A stretch of 64,000 bases of DNA, from positions 2,466,501-2,530,500 of the forward strand of contig JAZAYU010000053.1 of the NCBI GenBank assembly GCA_038501625.1, read 5' to 3'. Below the pieces are notes generated by a model. That model was not told the origin of the DNA. It saw only the letters and a list, made by a program, of their open reading frames with translations, and searched no databases. This DNA comes from Corbicula japonica. Taxonomy: Eukaryota > Mollusca > Bivalvia > Venerida > Cyrenidae. The first letter of the stretch is position 1; each line of letters opens with the position of its first letter. The translations under genes and the position numbers were made by a program. Below are positions 24,801 to 36,800 of the stretch, piece by piece.

Positions 24801-27800
24801 AACAGTGTTAACTTTCGCTTTACGTTGTAAACAACAACTGACTGCTTTATCTCGCACTATGCATGTGACGTCACAACACGCCTATATTTCACAACAATTG
24901 GTACAATCTTTATCGCGAGATATTTTGATTCTCGCGAGATTATGCGACAGCGTGATTACACAGACTGTCAAAACTGTCAAAATTGTGTCTTTGACAATTA
25001 AAAATGTGTATATTTAGCCGTTTGTTGGCGCTTAATTAATTTTTGACGATAAGTGATTAGGTAAGTTGATTGCCAATGAAATGATTGAATCAATTAGTTC
25101 ACAGTTGTTACTTTAATCGTGTTATATATATCTTACAGTACTGACTAATCCGTTCATTCTACAGAAAATTCCTCAGTTGAATTTTAAAATAATGCTTTAA
25201 TTTATTGATGTATCTGCTTAACTGTGTTTAGTAATTATGAATAGATTTTAGAATGGATCATTTTGTGATACGAAGGTAAATATTAAAGTGTTTTGGGATA
25301 TTTTGTCTAAAGCAAAAAGGGAGATAATAAGTTTGATTATTAAATTGACTAAAATACAAAATCTCCTAAAATTATTTCGTATGCGCTAAAATAATACTAA
25401 ATAAATATTATATGAACAAAAGAGATGAAAAACACCAAACATTTTTACAGATTTGTAGTCCACTATTGTAAAATTAAAAATTATATATAGACTATTTAAT
25501 CATAATATCATGTCAATGTAAATCATATATCACAAGAACTGAAACATGATAGTTTGTGTGTTCTGGGCATATGGTTCTAGTAGCAAAAAACCCCCCCAAA
25601 AAACCTTATTTTTTTAAACTATTTGCATTTGAGACGGATACTGCCATTTATATACACAACAAAAGTAAAACAAATAGGACATTCAAGTGCTATGTATAAT
25701 ATAATGATTTCAAAATTCCCAAAACTTGTATTTTTGTCCATAAAAATTCCCAAAATGAAACATTTCACGCGCTAAAATTTCCCAATTCTGGCCAGGGGCC
25801 TGTAGGTCAAAGGTCAAGGTCACTGTTACTAAAAATAGAATTCTCTTGTCGGGGCTGTTACTTTGTTATGAATGGAGGGATTTCAAAATAACTTTGCACA
25901 AATGTTCACTATGACAAGGCATTGTGTCCGCACAATACCCAAGCCTGAAGGTCCAAGGTCAAGGTCACTGTTACTAAAAATAGAATTTTCTTGTCCTGGC
26001 TGTAACTTCATTATAAATGGAGGGATTTCAGAATAACTTGACACAAATGTTTACCATGACAGGGTGGTGTATAGCATACCATGCCCATGCCTGTAGGTCA
26101 AGGTCACTGTTACTAAAAATAGAATTTTCTTATCCGGGCTGTAACTTCATTATAAATGGAGGGATTTCAAGATAACTTGACACAAATGTTCACCATGACA
26201 GGGCCGTGTATCGCGTACCATGCCCATGCCTGTAGGTCAAGGTCACTGTTACTAAAAATAGAATTCTCTTGTCCGGACTGTAACTTCGATAGGAATACAG
26301 TGATTTCAAAATAACTTTACACAAATGTTCATCATGACAAGGTGGTGTGTCCTGTACCATGCCCATGCCTGTAGGTCCAAGGTCAAGGTCACTGTTACTA
26401 AAATAGAATTTTCTTGTCAGGGTTGTAACTACGTTAGGAATAGAGTAATTTCAAAATAACTTGGCAGAAATATTCACCATGACAAGGTGGTGAGTCGTGT
26501 ACCTTGTCCATGCCTGTAGGTCCAAGGTCAAGGTCAATGTTACTAAAAATAGATTTTTCTTGTCCGGGCTATAACTTTGTTTTCAATGGAGGGTTTTCAA
26601 AATAACTTGGCACAAATGTTCACCATGACAAGGCGGTGTGTTGCGTACATTAGCCATGCCTGTAAGTCCAAGATCATGGTCACAGTTACTAAAACTTGAA
26701 TTTACTTGTTCGGGCTATAACTTCTTTATGAATGAAGGGATTTCAAAATAACTTGGCACAAATGTTCACTATGACATTGCAATGATTGCATTGCATTACC
26801 ACCAACTTCTTCACAGACATTTCGGTAATGAGAAGACAACAGTGCCACAAATACAAATAATTTACTTGATCTTCAAGTTTATGCATATTCTTATAATGTT
26901 AATATTTTTCCTGATTGCACATGAATGTATGGCCATAGTTGTTATTGTTTTTATCTTCAAATTGCATTTGTTTCAAATGATTCCAATAGTCGAGCATGCT
27001 GTCTCCTCTGACAGCTCTTGTTTTAATTATCATTGTTTTTTTTAGCTCACCTGAGCACTTGTGCTCATGGTGAGCTTTTAGGATCACCCTGTGTCCGTCG
27101 TGCGTTGTGCGGTGTCAACTTTTGCTCTAAACAACATCTCCTCTTAAACGCCTGGGCCAAAGTTGATGAAACTTGCCACGGATGTTCCTTGTATGAAGCT
27201 CTTTCAAAGTTGTTCAAAGAAATCGATTCCATGCAGAACTCTAGTTGCCATGGCAGCCTAAAGGAAAAACTTAAAAAATCTTCTTGTCTGAAACCACAAG
27301 GCCTAGAGCTTAGATATTTGGCATTTAGCACCCTCTAGTGGAACTCTACAAAGATTGTTCAAATTATTTCCCTGTATTTAAAATTGGCCCCGCCCCAGGG
27401 GTCACTTCATTTTACATAGACTTGTATGGGAAATCTTTAAAAAACTTCTTCTCAAAAACCGCAATGCTTACAGCTTAGATATTTGGTAAGTAGCATTGTC
27501 TAATGGATGTCTACTTAATTTGTTCAAATTATGTCCCCTGGGCCAAAATCGGCCACACCCTAGGGTTCTCTTGGTTTACATATAGTTATATAGGAAAAAC
27601 ATGAAAAATCATTTTTCTCCAAAACTAATAGGACTAGATCTTAGATATTTGGTGCTGAGTATTGTGTAGAGACCCTTTATCATCTGTGTTTAAAAGTTGG
27701 CCCTGGGTTAAAATTGTCCCCGCCAAGGGGCCCTTAATATGTGAAAAAGGCAAACTTTAAAAATCTTCCTACTGGAAACCTAAATGCCTAAAGCTTAGAT

Positions 27801-30800
27801 ATTTGGTATGTAGCATTGTCTCGTGGATGTCTACCAAGTTTGTTCAAATTATGTCCCCTGGGCCTAAATTGGCCACGCCCCAGGGTTCTCTTACCGTAAA
27901 AACCCTATGTTTTCGGGCAGCTTAAAATAATTATTTTTTTTCTTGGACAAAATCTTAGGGTCATGATAAAATAATTATAAAAATCGCAGCCGAAAACATA
28001 GGATTTTATCCGCGTCGCTGACTATCCGAATACTGGTACAGTACACATCTGTATTTATGAAATGCGTAACTTTTAACGTATTTTGTCTAAGTCTTTGGAC
28101 GGAAAAAATATTATTTTTCTGGCTGAATAATATTTAGAGACGAGAATTTTCATTTAAAAACAGATCGTCCAAACATTTAGACACATGTGCATAACTTGAC
28201 ACGTCCATAGATAAATGTAAGCCTTGAATATGTCAACACATGCCAGACGTTTGTACCTTTGAAATTTCTGCTTACCTTTGTCAAGCAATTAACTCCATAG
28301 TTGCTAAATAAACATCCTATTGTTGTATAATCAACATTGCCAAAAGAATTTGATGGCTGTCGCAGATAAGAGTGCATTAGATTAGTTGCAAACTGCTAAT
28401 TCGGCAAAGTGCCGGTTCTGCAGATACAAACACAACCTGATCAGAAATTAGCAATAATTATACCAAATATTATCAATCAAACAATCGGTTGATTTAGAAA
28501 TGAAATCAACCTAGTTTGTTGACGGGTTGCATTTTTTTTTGTAATACACCGTCGATCGATTTTTTGAGCGGTGCGTACTGTTTCAAGTTGACGTCGGCGT
28601 CTTTGATGAAATACACAAGCATCGCTGACATTTTAGATCAAAGCGGGCAATGAACAGGTGTTCATAGCAGTTGTAAATTTGATGATTTTAGTAAATGTAC
28701 ATGTAATAATTCTTGGATATTTTAGGGGCAAGTATTCGCAAATTTAAAAACACACATCGATTATTTTATTATGCCCCCCTTCGAAGAAGCGGGGGTATAT
28801 TGCTTTGCACATGTCGGTCGGTCGGTCGGTCGGTATGTCGGTCGGTATGTCGGTCGGTATGTCGGTCCGTAGACCACATCTTGTCCGATCAATAACTAGA
28901 CAACGCTTTGTGATACAGTCCTTATATTTGGTGTGGAGGTTGGTCATGACCAGTAGAAGACCCCTATTGATTTTGGGGTCAGTAGGTCAAAGGTCAAGGT
29001 CACAGTGGCCTTGACCACAAAAACCTTGTCCGATCAATAACTAGACAACGCTTTGTGATACAGTCCTCATATTTGGTGTGGAGGTTGGTCATGACCAGAA
29101 GAAGACCCCTATTGATTTTGGGGTCAGTAGGTCAAAGGTCAAGATCACAGTGGCCTTGACCACAAAAACCTTGTCCGATCAATAACTAGACAACGCTTTG
29201 TGATACAGTCCTCATATTTGGTGTGGAGGTTGGTCATGACCAGTAGAAGACCCCTATTGATTTTGGGGTCAGTAGGTCAAAGGTCAAGGTCACAGTGGCC
29301 TTGACCACAAAAACCTTGTCCGATCAATAACTAGACAACGCTTTGTGATACAGTCCTCATATTTGGTGTGGAGGTTGGTCATGACCAGTAGAAGACCCCT
29401 ATTGATTTTGGGGTCAGTAGGTCAAAGGTCAAGGTCACAGTGGCCTTGACCACAAAAACCTTGTCCGATCAATAACTAGACAACGCTTTGTGATACAGTC
29501 CTCATATTTGGTGTGGAGGTTGGTCATGACCAGTAGAAGACCCCTATTGATTTTGGGGTCAGTAGGTCAAAGGTCAAGGTCACAGTGGCCTTGACCACAA
29601 AACCTTGTCCGATCAATAACTAGACAACGCTTTGTGGTACAGTCCTCATATTTGGTGTGGAGGTTGGTCATGACCAGTAGAAGACCCCTATTGATTTTGG
29701 GGTCAGTAGGTCAAAGGTCAAGGTCACAGTGGCCTTGACCACAAAAACCTTGTCCGATCAATAACTAGACAACGCTTTGTGATACAGTCCTCATATTTGG
29801 TGTGGAGGTTGGTCATGACCAGTAGAAGACCCCTATTGATTTTGGGGTCAGTAGGTCAAAGGTCAAGGTCACAGTGGCCTTGACCACAAAAACGTTGTCC
29901 GATCAATAACTAGACAACGCTTTGTGATACAGTCCTCATATTTGGTGTGGAGGTTGGTCATGACCAGTAGAAGAACCCTATTGATTTTAGGATCAGTAGG
30001 TCAAAGGTCAAGGTCACAGTGGCCTTTGCATACAAAAACGTTGTCCGATCAATAACTAGACAACGCTTTGTGATACAGTCCTCATATTTGGTGTGGAGGT
30101 TGGTCATGACCAGTAGAAGAACCCTATTGATTTTAGGATCAGTAGGTCAAAGGTCAAGGTCACAGTGGCCTTTGCATACAAAAACGTTGTCCGATCAATA
30201 ACTAGACAACGCTTTGTGATACAGACCTCATATTTGGTGTGGAAGTTGGTCGTGACCAGTAGAAGACCCCTATTGGTTTTGGGGTCAGTAGGTCAAAGGT
30301 CAAGGTCACGGTGGCCTTGACAACAAAAAACCTTGTTCGATCAATAACTAGACAACGTTTTTATGTTTATTTGTATAATAAAATAAAATACTTCTCAGTG
30401 TAAAGTTGTGATTATTTTTCCCCATGACAATTTCAAGTAAAGATATATATTAATGATCCATAACATTAATTTTAAACTATTTCAATATATGCCGTGTCAT
30501 AAATAGGCACTGATTATCACTCACTTGTGTTTATTAAATGCTTTGGTTTCGTATGGATGGTCACTAAAGCCTGCACATTACCGGAATTGACATAACACTA
30601 GAGCTACTATATCTCCGCCAATAGCGAATATTTGATTTAAATTACAATAAAATCCTTTGTGTTAGACTAGGTTAATCTACACGCGCTTATGTTTGTCGAG
30701 GTAAATGTAATCCTCTCATTGGATGACCTGGTTATTGATATATAGGAGTTCCACCGTCTTGTAAATTGCTTTCATGACTGGTACCCTTCATTGCTAAAGC

Positions 30801-33800
30801 TTACAAAAGTCTCTAAATTTCCAAAAATTTAAATTCAATGCTAATAGATATCACTTGCACGTCAGGGGGGGCATTTGTGTTTGACAAACACCTCTTGTTT
30901 CTTACTCGTAATAAAATCAAACTTGCATTTGAATAACGGTTTTAAAAACATCGGTTCTGTTCATAAAAATTTATAGGCTTGAATTGAGTTACGATATTTT
31001 TTTGGGAAAAATCATTTGACTGAAAACAGTTTGGATATTATTAAGTTCTGATCATGTGATCAGGTAAAAAGTACAATAGATGTTTGCCCGCAGCAATCAT
31101 AAAGTCGCAATATTTCGCACTTTATAGCCTAGTTGCATAGCAACGTCTCCAGATTTGAGATGACAGATTGCAAACTAAAGATTATCATAATTATAATTGC
31201 TTTAAATAAAAAAACATTATTTTTACCAGGTTTCGATCTCATTACTTACTGCTTTGTTGTTACAATATTAATTACCGCAAATAAGATGATGAATAATAAT
31301 TGTTCAGAAACAAACATATCCTTAATAGGCGGACAATGATGTATACGGTTATTGCCAAGTTCTATCTTCAATATCAAAATCGAAACCAAGGTTTACAAAC
31401 ATATTTTTTTGTTACTAATCTAATAAAAATGACGAATTTAGAATTGAAAATGCTGGCCGAAAACATAGGGTTAGTGAAAAAATCGCCGATTTTTAGTGGC
31501 CAAATTTTTAGGGTCAATAAAAAAATTAATATTTAAAAAAAAAGACTGTGGACGAAAACATAGGGTGACCGAAAACATAGGGTTTTTACGGTAGTTTACA
31601 TTGATTTATATAGGAAAACATAAATAATCATTTTTCTCTGAAACTAATGCGACTAGACCTTCGATATTTGGTGTTGAGTATTGTGTAGAGACTCTTTACC
31701 AACATTGTTTAAATGTTGGCCCTGGGGTCAAAATTGGCCCCGTCCCAGGGGCCCTTAATATGTATGAAAGGCAATCTTTAAAAATCTTCGTACTGGAAAC
31801 CTCAATGCCTAAAGCTTAGATATTTGGTATGTAAAGACAGTGCTTCTTAAAGACAATCATTTACGATTTTTTTTGTTCACTAACCAAGATTTCTTAAAGT
31901 ATCTTTCCATTTATGGCAAAAATAAGCTGGTGATATTGTTACTGAATTATGCAAATTGGATCTCAAATTTTAATGGCCTTTAGCTTGGCATGAAATTTTT
32001 CTATTACAGATATCCAAAAGATATTATAAATACTAATTTTATCCTATATAGATCGTAAGTCACTCTATATATTACACTATATTGCATTGTTAAAAAAGGA
32101 ACATTGCCTTGTGGCTTAAAAATTGCCGGAAATTCTTACAACAATTTTAGTCCTTAACTATGAAAAATACTTAGTTGGACACTTTCCATTCTAAAAACAT
32201 GTTTTATACAAGTTTTTCTGGCTTCTGACTGTAAACATATTTTGATAAAAAAATGTACAGCACAGAATAAAGTTCCTGTTAACTTGTATTGTGTTTTCTT
32301 AATTTCACCTAACAATAATACAATTTCAATGACTTTACATCCACCATTGTGAACCTTTCCAAAAACTGAGAGTACTTTTGTACTCAGGTGAGCGATTTAG
32401 GGCCATCATGGCCCTCTTGTTCTTTTGAAACTCAACAATAAAACCTTTGTGGTTGAGGTCATGGGTAAGGATCAGATCCTATTTGTAATTATGCCACATT
32501 TTAATTGTTTATTATATCTGCATGATTAATTTCTGACTGGCTCTTGTTACTAGTAATGCCCATTTTAAATGATTTTATTCTGAAACTGAATGTTGCTTTT
32601 AACTTTGAAAGTACTTGTCCTAAAATACATGTGCAATACTTGGATTACATGTTCATGTATGTCATGTGCAGATTACGTACAAGTTTAATGGGGGCCTACC
32701 GATATAAAGAGTTACCTTTCCATTGAGAGTTGCTTCCCTTGCTGATTGGGTAGTTCCGGTAGAAGCGGTAATACGCATAGCGTTAGAAATGTAGTTATAA
32801 GATTTTTTTAAAGTGCTTTTGAAGTTAAAATGCATTGTCGAATTAACAAAAACAGTGAAACAGGCATATAAGAAATAACCATAATCTTTGTAAATTGATT
32901 TTAAGTTAATAACTCAGTGCAACTTTACATATTTGCGTAACATTATTCTTAATGAAATTTGATTTATTGGCTGGCATGGACATTAAAGCTTTTTAAAACT
33001 TCCACTAAGTATTCAGTCAATCACTGTTAAGTCATGCAAACAATGCTAACTAAGAAAAGGGCCTGGTGTTTTATGACAATGTTACTTTGAAGTAAAAACA
33101 ATACCCAACACAATTAAAATTCACTTACATGTATTTCACCAACGTTTCGGCCTTAACAAGCCTTCTTCAGGGTAATAAATACAAACAATTATAAACGGAC
33201 GTTACGTCAACGTGAAAGGCGCGTAATGTCGTATGGCGGAAAATTTTATACAGGGCTTTCCCCAGGCAATTATGGCATACTGGCGCCGGTATGCCTTAAT
33301 TTCTAAACTATCATATGCGGGATGCTTATAATTTGCCGGTATGCCATAAATCCTGGCCGGGATGCTTTACAATTCAATATAAAAGGTCATTAAACATGTC
33401 AAATTACGAAACTTTCTCGCCAGTTTCAAGCGTTTCTCTGATGTTGTTAAGCGGCTACGGTATAAGATCACTCCTTACAATATTTAATGAGCGTCTGCTG
33501 TGTATCAGAAGTCGGATAGTTGGACGAGTGTTTGTTGAATACAGAGAAGACGGTTGTAAATCAACCAATTAAGAACAGAATATCTCGCCAGTTATGAAGG
33601 CATAAATGAGATTAAAATTGGTATATGGTTCTTTGATGACCTGCTAACTGTGAAGAGTTGTGAGCATGTAAGTGATAACTGAAAATCTTGTCAATTTTTA
33701 TTAACAGGTGATTACAGAAGGTTAATTATAACAAATTATATCTAAATCTGCAGAAAATTTCATAGTAATTAAATGTTATAAAAGTGCTAACTGTACATCT

Positions 33801-36800
33801 TTCAATGCTGTCCATTTCAATAAATGGCCATTCTATTGAACATGTTGACTTTTCAACATGTATTAAATTGCATTAATACATGTTTTAAATTGTGGCATAA
33901 TGACAAGAACAAGTCTGCAATCAAGGGCTGTGTGTATCTAGTGTGAGATATGTTGCAACAAGAGACAATTGTGGCATGTCTTTTTTAGACTGATGTACAT
34001 AAAAAAGTAGCAACAACTGTTTTGTATTAAGTACAATACAATAGTAAGTCTGTGGTAGTTCTGTGAAAAATGTGCTTTGTCAGATTTCAATAAAACTTAG
34101 AAAACTATGTTGATTTGTGCAAAATATATTAATATATTTGTAAGATGCACCACATCAACCATGTGAAAACATTTTGCACGAATTAGCATGTCATGCATAG
34201 GATGCCTGGATGCCTTAAAATTTTTCTGGGGAAGGCCCTGTTATACAAAATATTTCAATTTAGTTATTCATCATTTTCTATGGTATCATTGGATTTCGCA
34301 CAGATGAATATTTTGCGGGAATTTATTAGTTATATACTTATTTATAGCGTTTTTTTTTTTAAAAAGAAAATTAATTATTATCAATTTTTAACACTGTCAA
34401 TTTTATGTGAGTGCAATTGGCGAAAAACAAAATGTGCGCAAAATATGATACCACAGAAATAACATCAAACATAAAATTTATTCAATAACATTAGTTTGAC
34501 ATCAAAAACTAGTCAATATTGAATCTTAACGATACATGATTACCTGTAGATATATATATGAAAAAAACGGTAATAGGAAATAACGATATTATAAGCAGAT
34601 GCTTTTACAATTAAACAGTATGGAAGAGAACTTTCGCGTTTAAACCATAGGGGTGTAGAGTTTTTAGTTTATGTATCCAATAGGTTTCTTTGCATAATAT
34701 TCCAAAAGGGAAGTCAGTATAAACAATATTTAAAAAGGGATTTTTTATGTTTGGTTTTGAAAAAAACTTCTTTGCATTTGAAAATGAATATTTTTTTCAT
34801 ATGAAAATGTTACGTAATATAATTAGCAAAACACGGTCTAAAATACCAGCTGGAGGTGTGATAAAGGCCTTTTGAAGTTTTGTGGTTGACAATGTAAGAG
34901 GTTGAAATAGTTGCTTGTTGGGGGTGAAAGTGTTATTTTTAAAGAGACTGACAAGGGATTAAATATTCTAATTTATTGTCACAATGTTGTTTGAGACCAC
35001 AGACATTGTTTAATCGATTTGGGCAACTTAAAGTGCTCCGAACTGACTTGAAGAAAATATCCCTCGGGAAAGTTTTAATCAAACATATATTTATTAAATG
35101 AATTAAAATTTATTGTAAAACTAAATGAACTAAAAAAAAGAAGAAAAGTGTGAAAGCATTATGAAACCATGTTTGAATATGTACTAAATGGAATTAGTGT
35201 AAGAATGAACTTTTTGAGAAAGAGAGCAGTATATTAAAAATTACCTCAATACGAACATGGCACAAATATGTTAACCAAATGGTGTGCATTAAATTAAATT
35301 TGTATAAAAAGGTTCCCTTATTTTCAAAAATTCCATTAAATTCCTGCAAAAAATTGTTTCGTGGGCATGAAAGAACATGCATAAAAGAGAACGGACGTTT
35401 AATGACGGACGTCAAACTTTAACTTATATCTTATATTATAAATTTTGCTAGCCTTTTCTAAGGTTTTCTAAGAAAACTTTTCTTTTTCTCAAATCTGCCA
35501 TTTTTGAGCATAAGAAATGCATATCGTTTGACTCCTTATTTTATTTACTGAAGGGGTAGAACATATTGATGTTAAACACAAACCGCCCCATTATGTACTC
35601 AAATGGTTAGAAGATAAATATTATGCGAAGCACTATAAAACTATCTATTTTCCCATTCAGTGATTATAATCAAACGTTTTTTATGAATAATGCTGATCTC
35701 TAACCGGCCAGAACCTATTAAAAAAAATTCGAAGGAACCAAGGATGACTACTGTGTTAATCTGTTTTAATTGTTAATCTCAGACCGGAACTACCCAGTAA
35801 CAGGTGCGCGTTACAAAGGGAGGTAAATAAAAACAGAATATTGTGATAACTCTGTATATCGGTATTCCCCCATTAAAAAGCTTTACAGATTACTTGACCT
35901 TTTCGTTTTAAAGCTATATGTGTAATTACAGAGCTTTTCAGTTAACCTACATGATGAGTTGCCATTTCAACCAATCAGATGCTTGAGATTTGAGATTAGC
36001 CTCCAATCTTAGTTTTATGATCCTGGGCCCAGATTTGAATCAAACCTTTTAACTAATCTAAAGTTGAATCTTCAGTGATCACTTGCACATATAAAACTGA
36101 GCATGGAAACCAGTCTCAAATCTCAAGCATCTGATTGGCTGAAATGGCGACTGGTCGCCATTTCAGCCAATCAGATGCTTGAGATTTGAGACTGGTTTCC
36201 AAACTCATCAAACTTGCCATCATTTTTTAAGCACTATCTCTAAAAGTCTTACCAGTGAGAAAAAAATTTTGACTGTTTTATGTTTGCAATAAAATAATCT
36301 TCCAAAAGAGAAGTCAGTAAAAACAATATTTAAAAAGGGATGTTTTATGTTTGGTTTTGAAACAAACTTCTTTACATTTGAAAATGATGTTATCATTATA
36401 TAAGGATGTTATCATTATATTAATGATGTTATCAATAAATTACGATGTTATTATGACAAAATGATTTTATCATTACATAAGGATGTTATCATTACATTAG
36501 GATGTTATCATTAAATTAGGATGTTGTCAATAAATTAGGATGTTGTCATTAAATTAGGATGTTATTATGACTGTATGATTTTATCATTACATAAGGATGT
36601 TCAGAATTTCCACAAATAAAAGTTCATTCTTGGAATAAAATGTCTCTTTAGATGGCAGTCCTAAGAGGTGCCATCATAATGAACACAATTAAACTAGACA
36701 CTGACACTGTCACTGACATTTGAAAGCTGTAAAAGTTTAATCATGAATGTAATGAATATAATTGTGGAAGTCAATGTTCCCTTGGATACCAATGTCAGTT

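Larger units (their letters stand above)
27894..31591. mobile_element. TA-flanked 3.7-kb element with CCGTAAAAACCCTATGTTTT ends
   Basis: The left end CCGTAAAAACCCTATGTTTT is mirrored at 31572-31591. TA is duplicated at 27892-27893 and 31592-31593. The uninterrupted sister unit at 27565 reads GGTTCTCTTGGTTTACAT, matching the two flanks joined. CGAAAACATAGGG recurs inside both ends. No transposase was recognised; the middle is taken up by another repeat at 28769-30900. Confidence 0.8.
27044..32420 (+). mobile_element. AGCTCACC-ended element, outer host of a three-level nest
   Basis: Left end AGCTCACCTGAGCACTTGTG with GGTGAGCTTTTAGGATCACC; right end ACTCAGGTGAGCGATTTAGG then CATCATGGCCCTCTTGT. 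The interior has units containing GCTTAGATATTTGGTA and CCCCAGGGTTCTCTT. One unit is split by the TA-flanked element at 27894-31591, and host units resume at 31594 with GTTTACATTGATTTATATAG. Confidence 0.8.
32690..35880. mobile_element. 3.2-kb inverted-repeat-ended element in intron 3
   Basis: The left part contains TTTAATGGGGGCCTACCGAT and TGGGTAGTTCCGGT. The right part contains ATCGGTATTCCCCCATTAAA and ACCGGAACTACCCAGT, in inverted order. The ends are therefore about 75-100 bp diverged terminal repeats. The interior holds a Penelope-like fragment and a hAT-like insertion. Confidence 0.6.

Noticed and set aside
27033..27338. 101-codon plus frame and 88-codon minus frame
   Set aside because: They lie in the left end of an AGCTCACC-type repeat, overlap each other, and show no family similarity.
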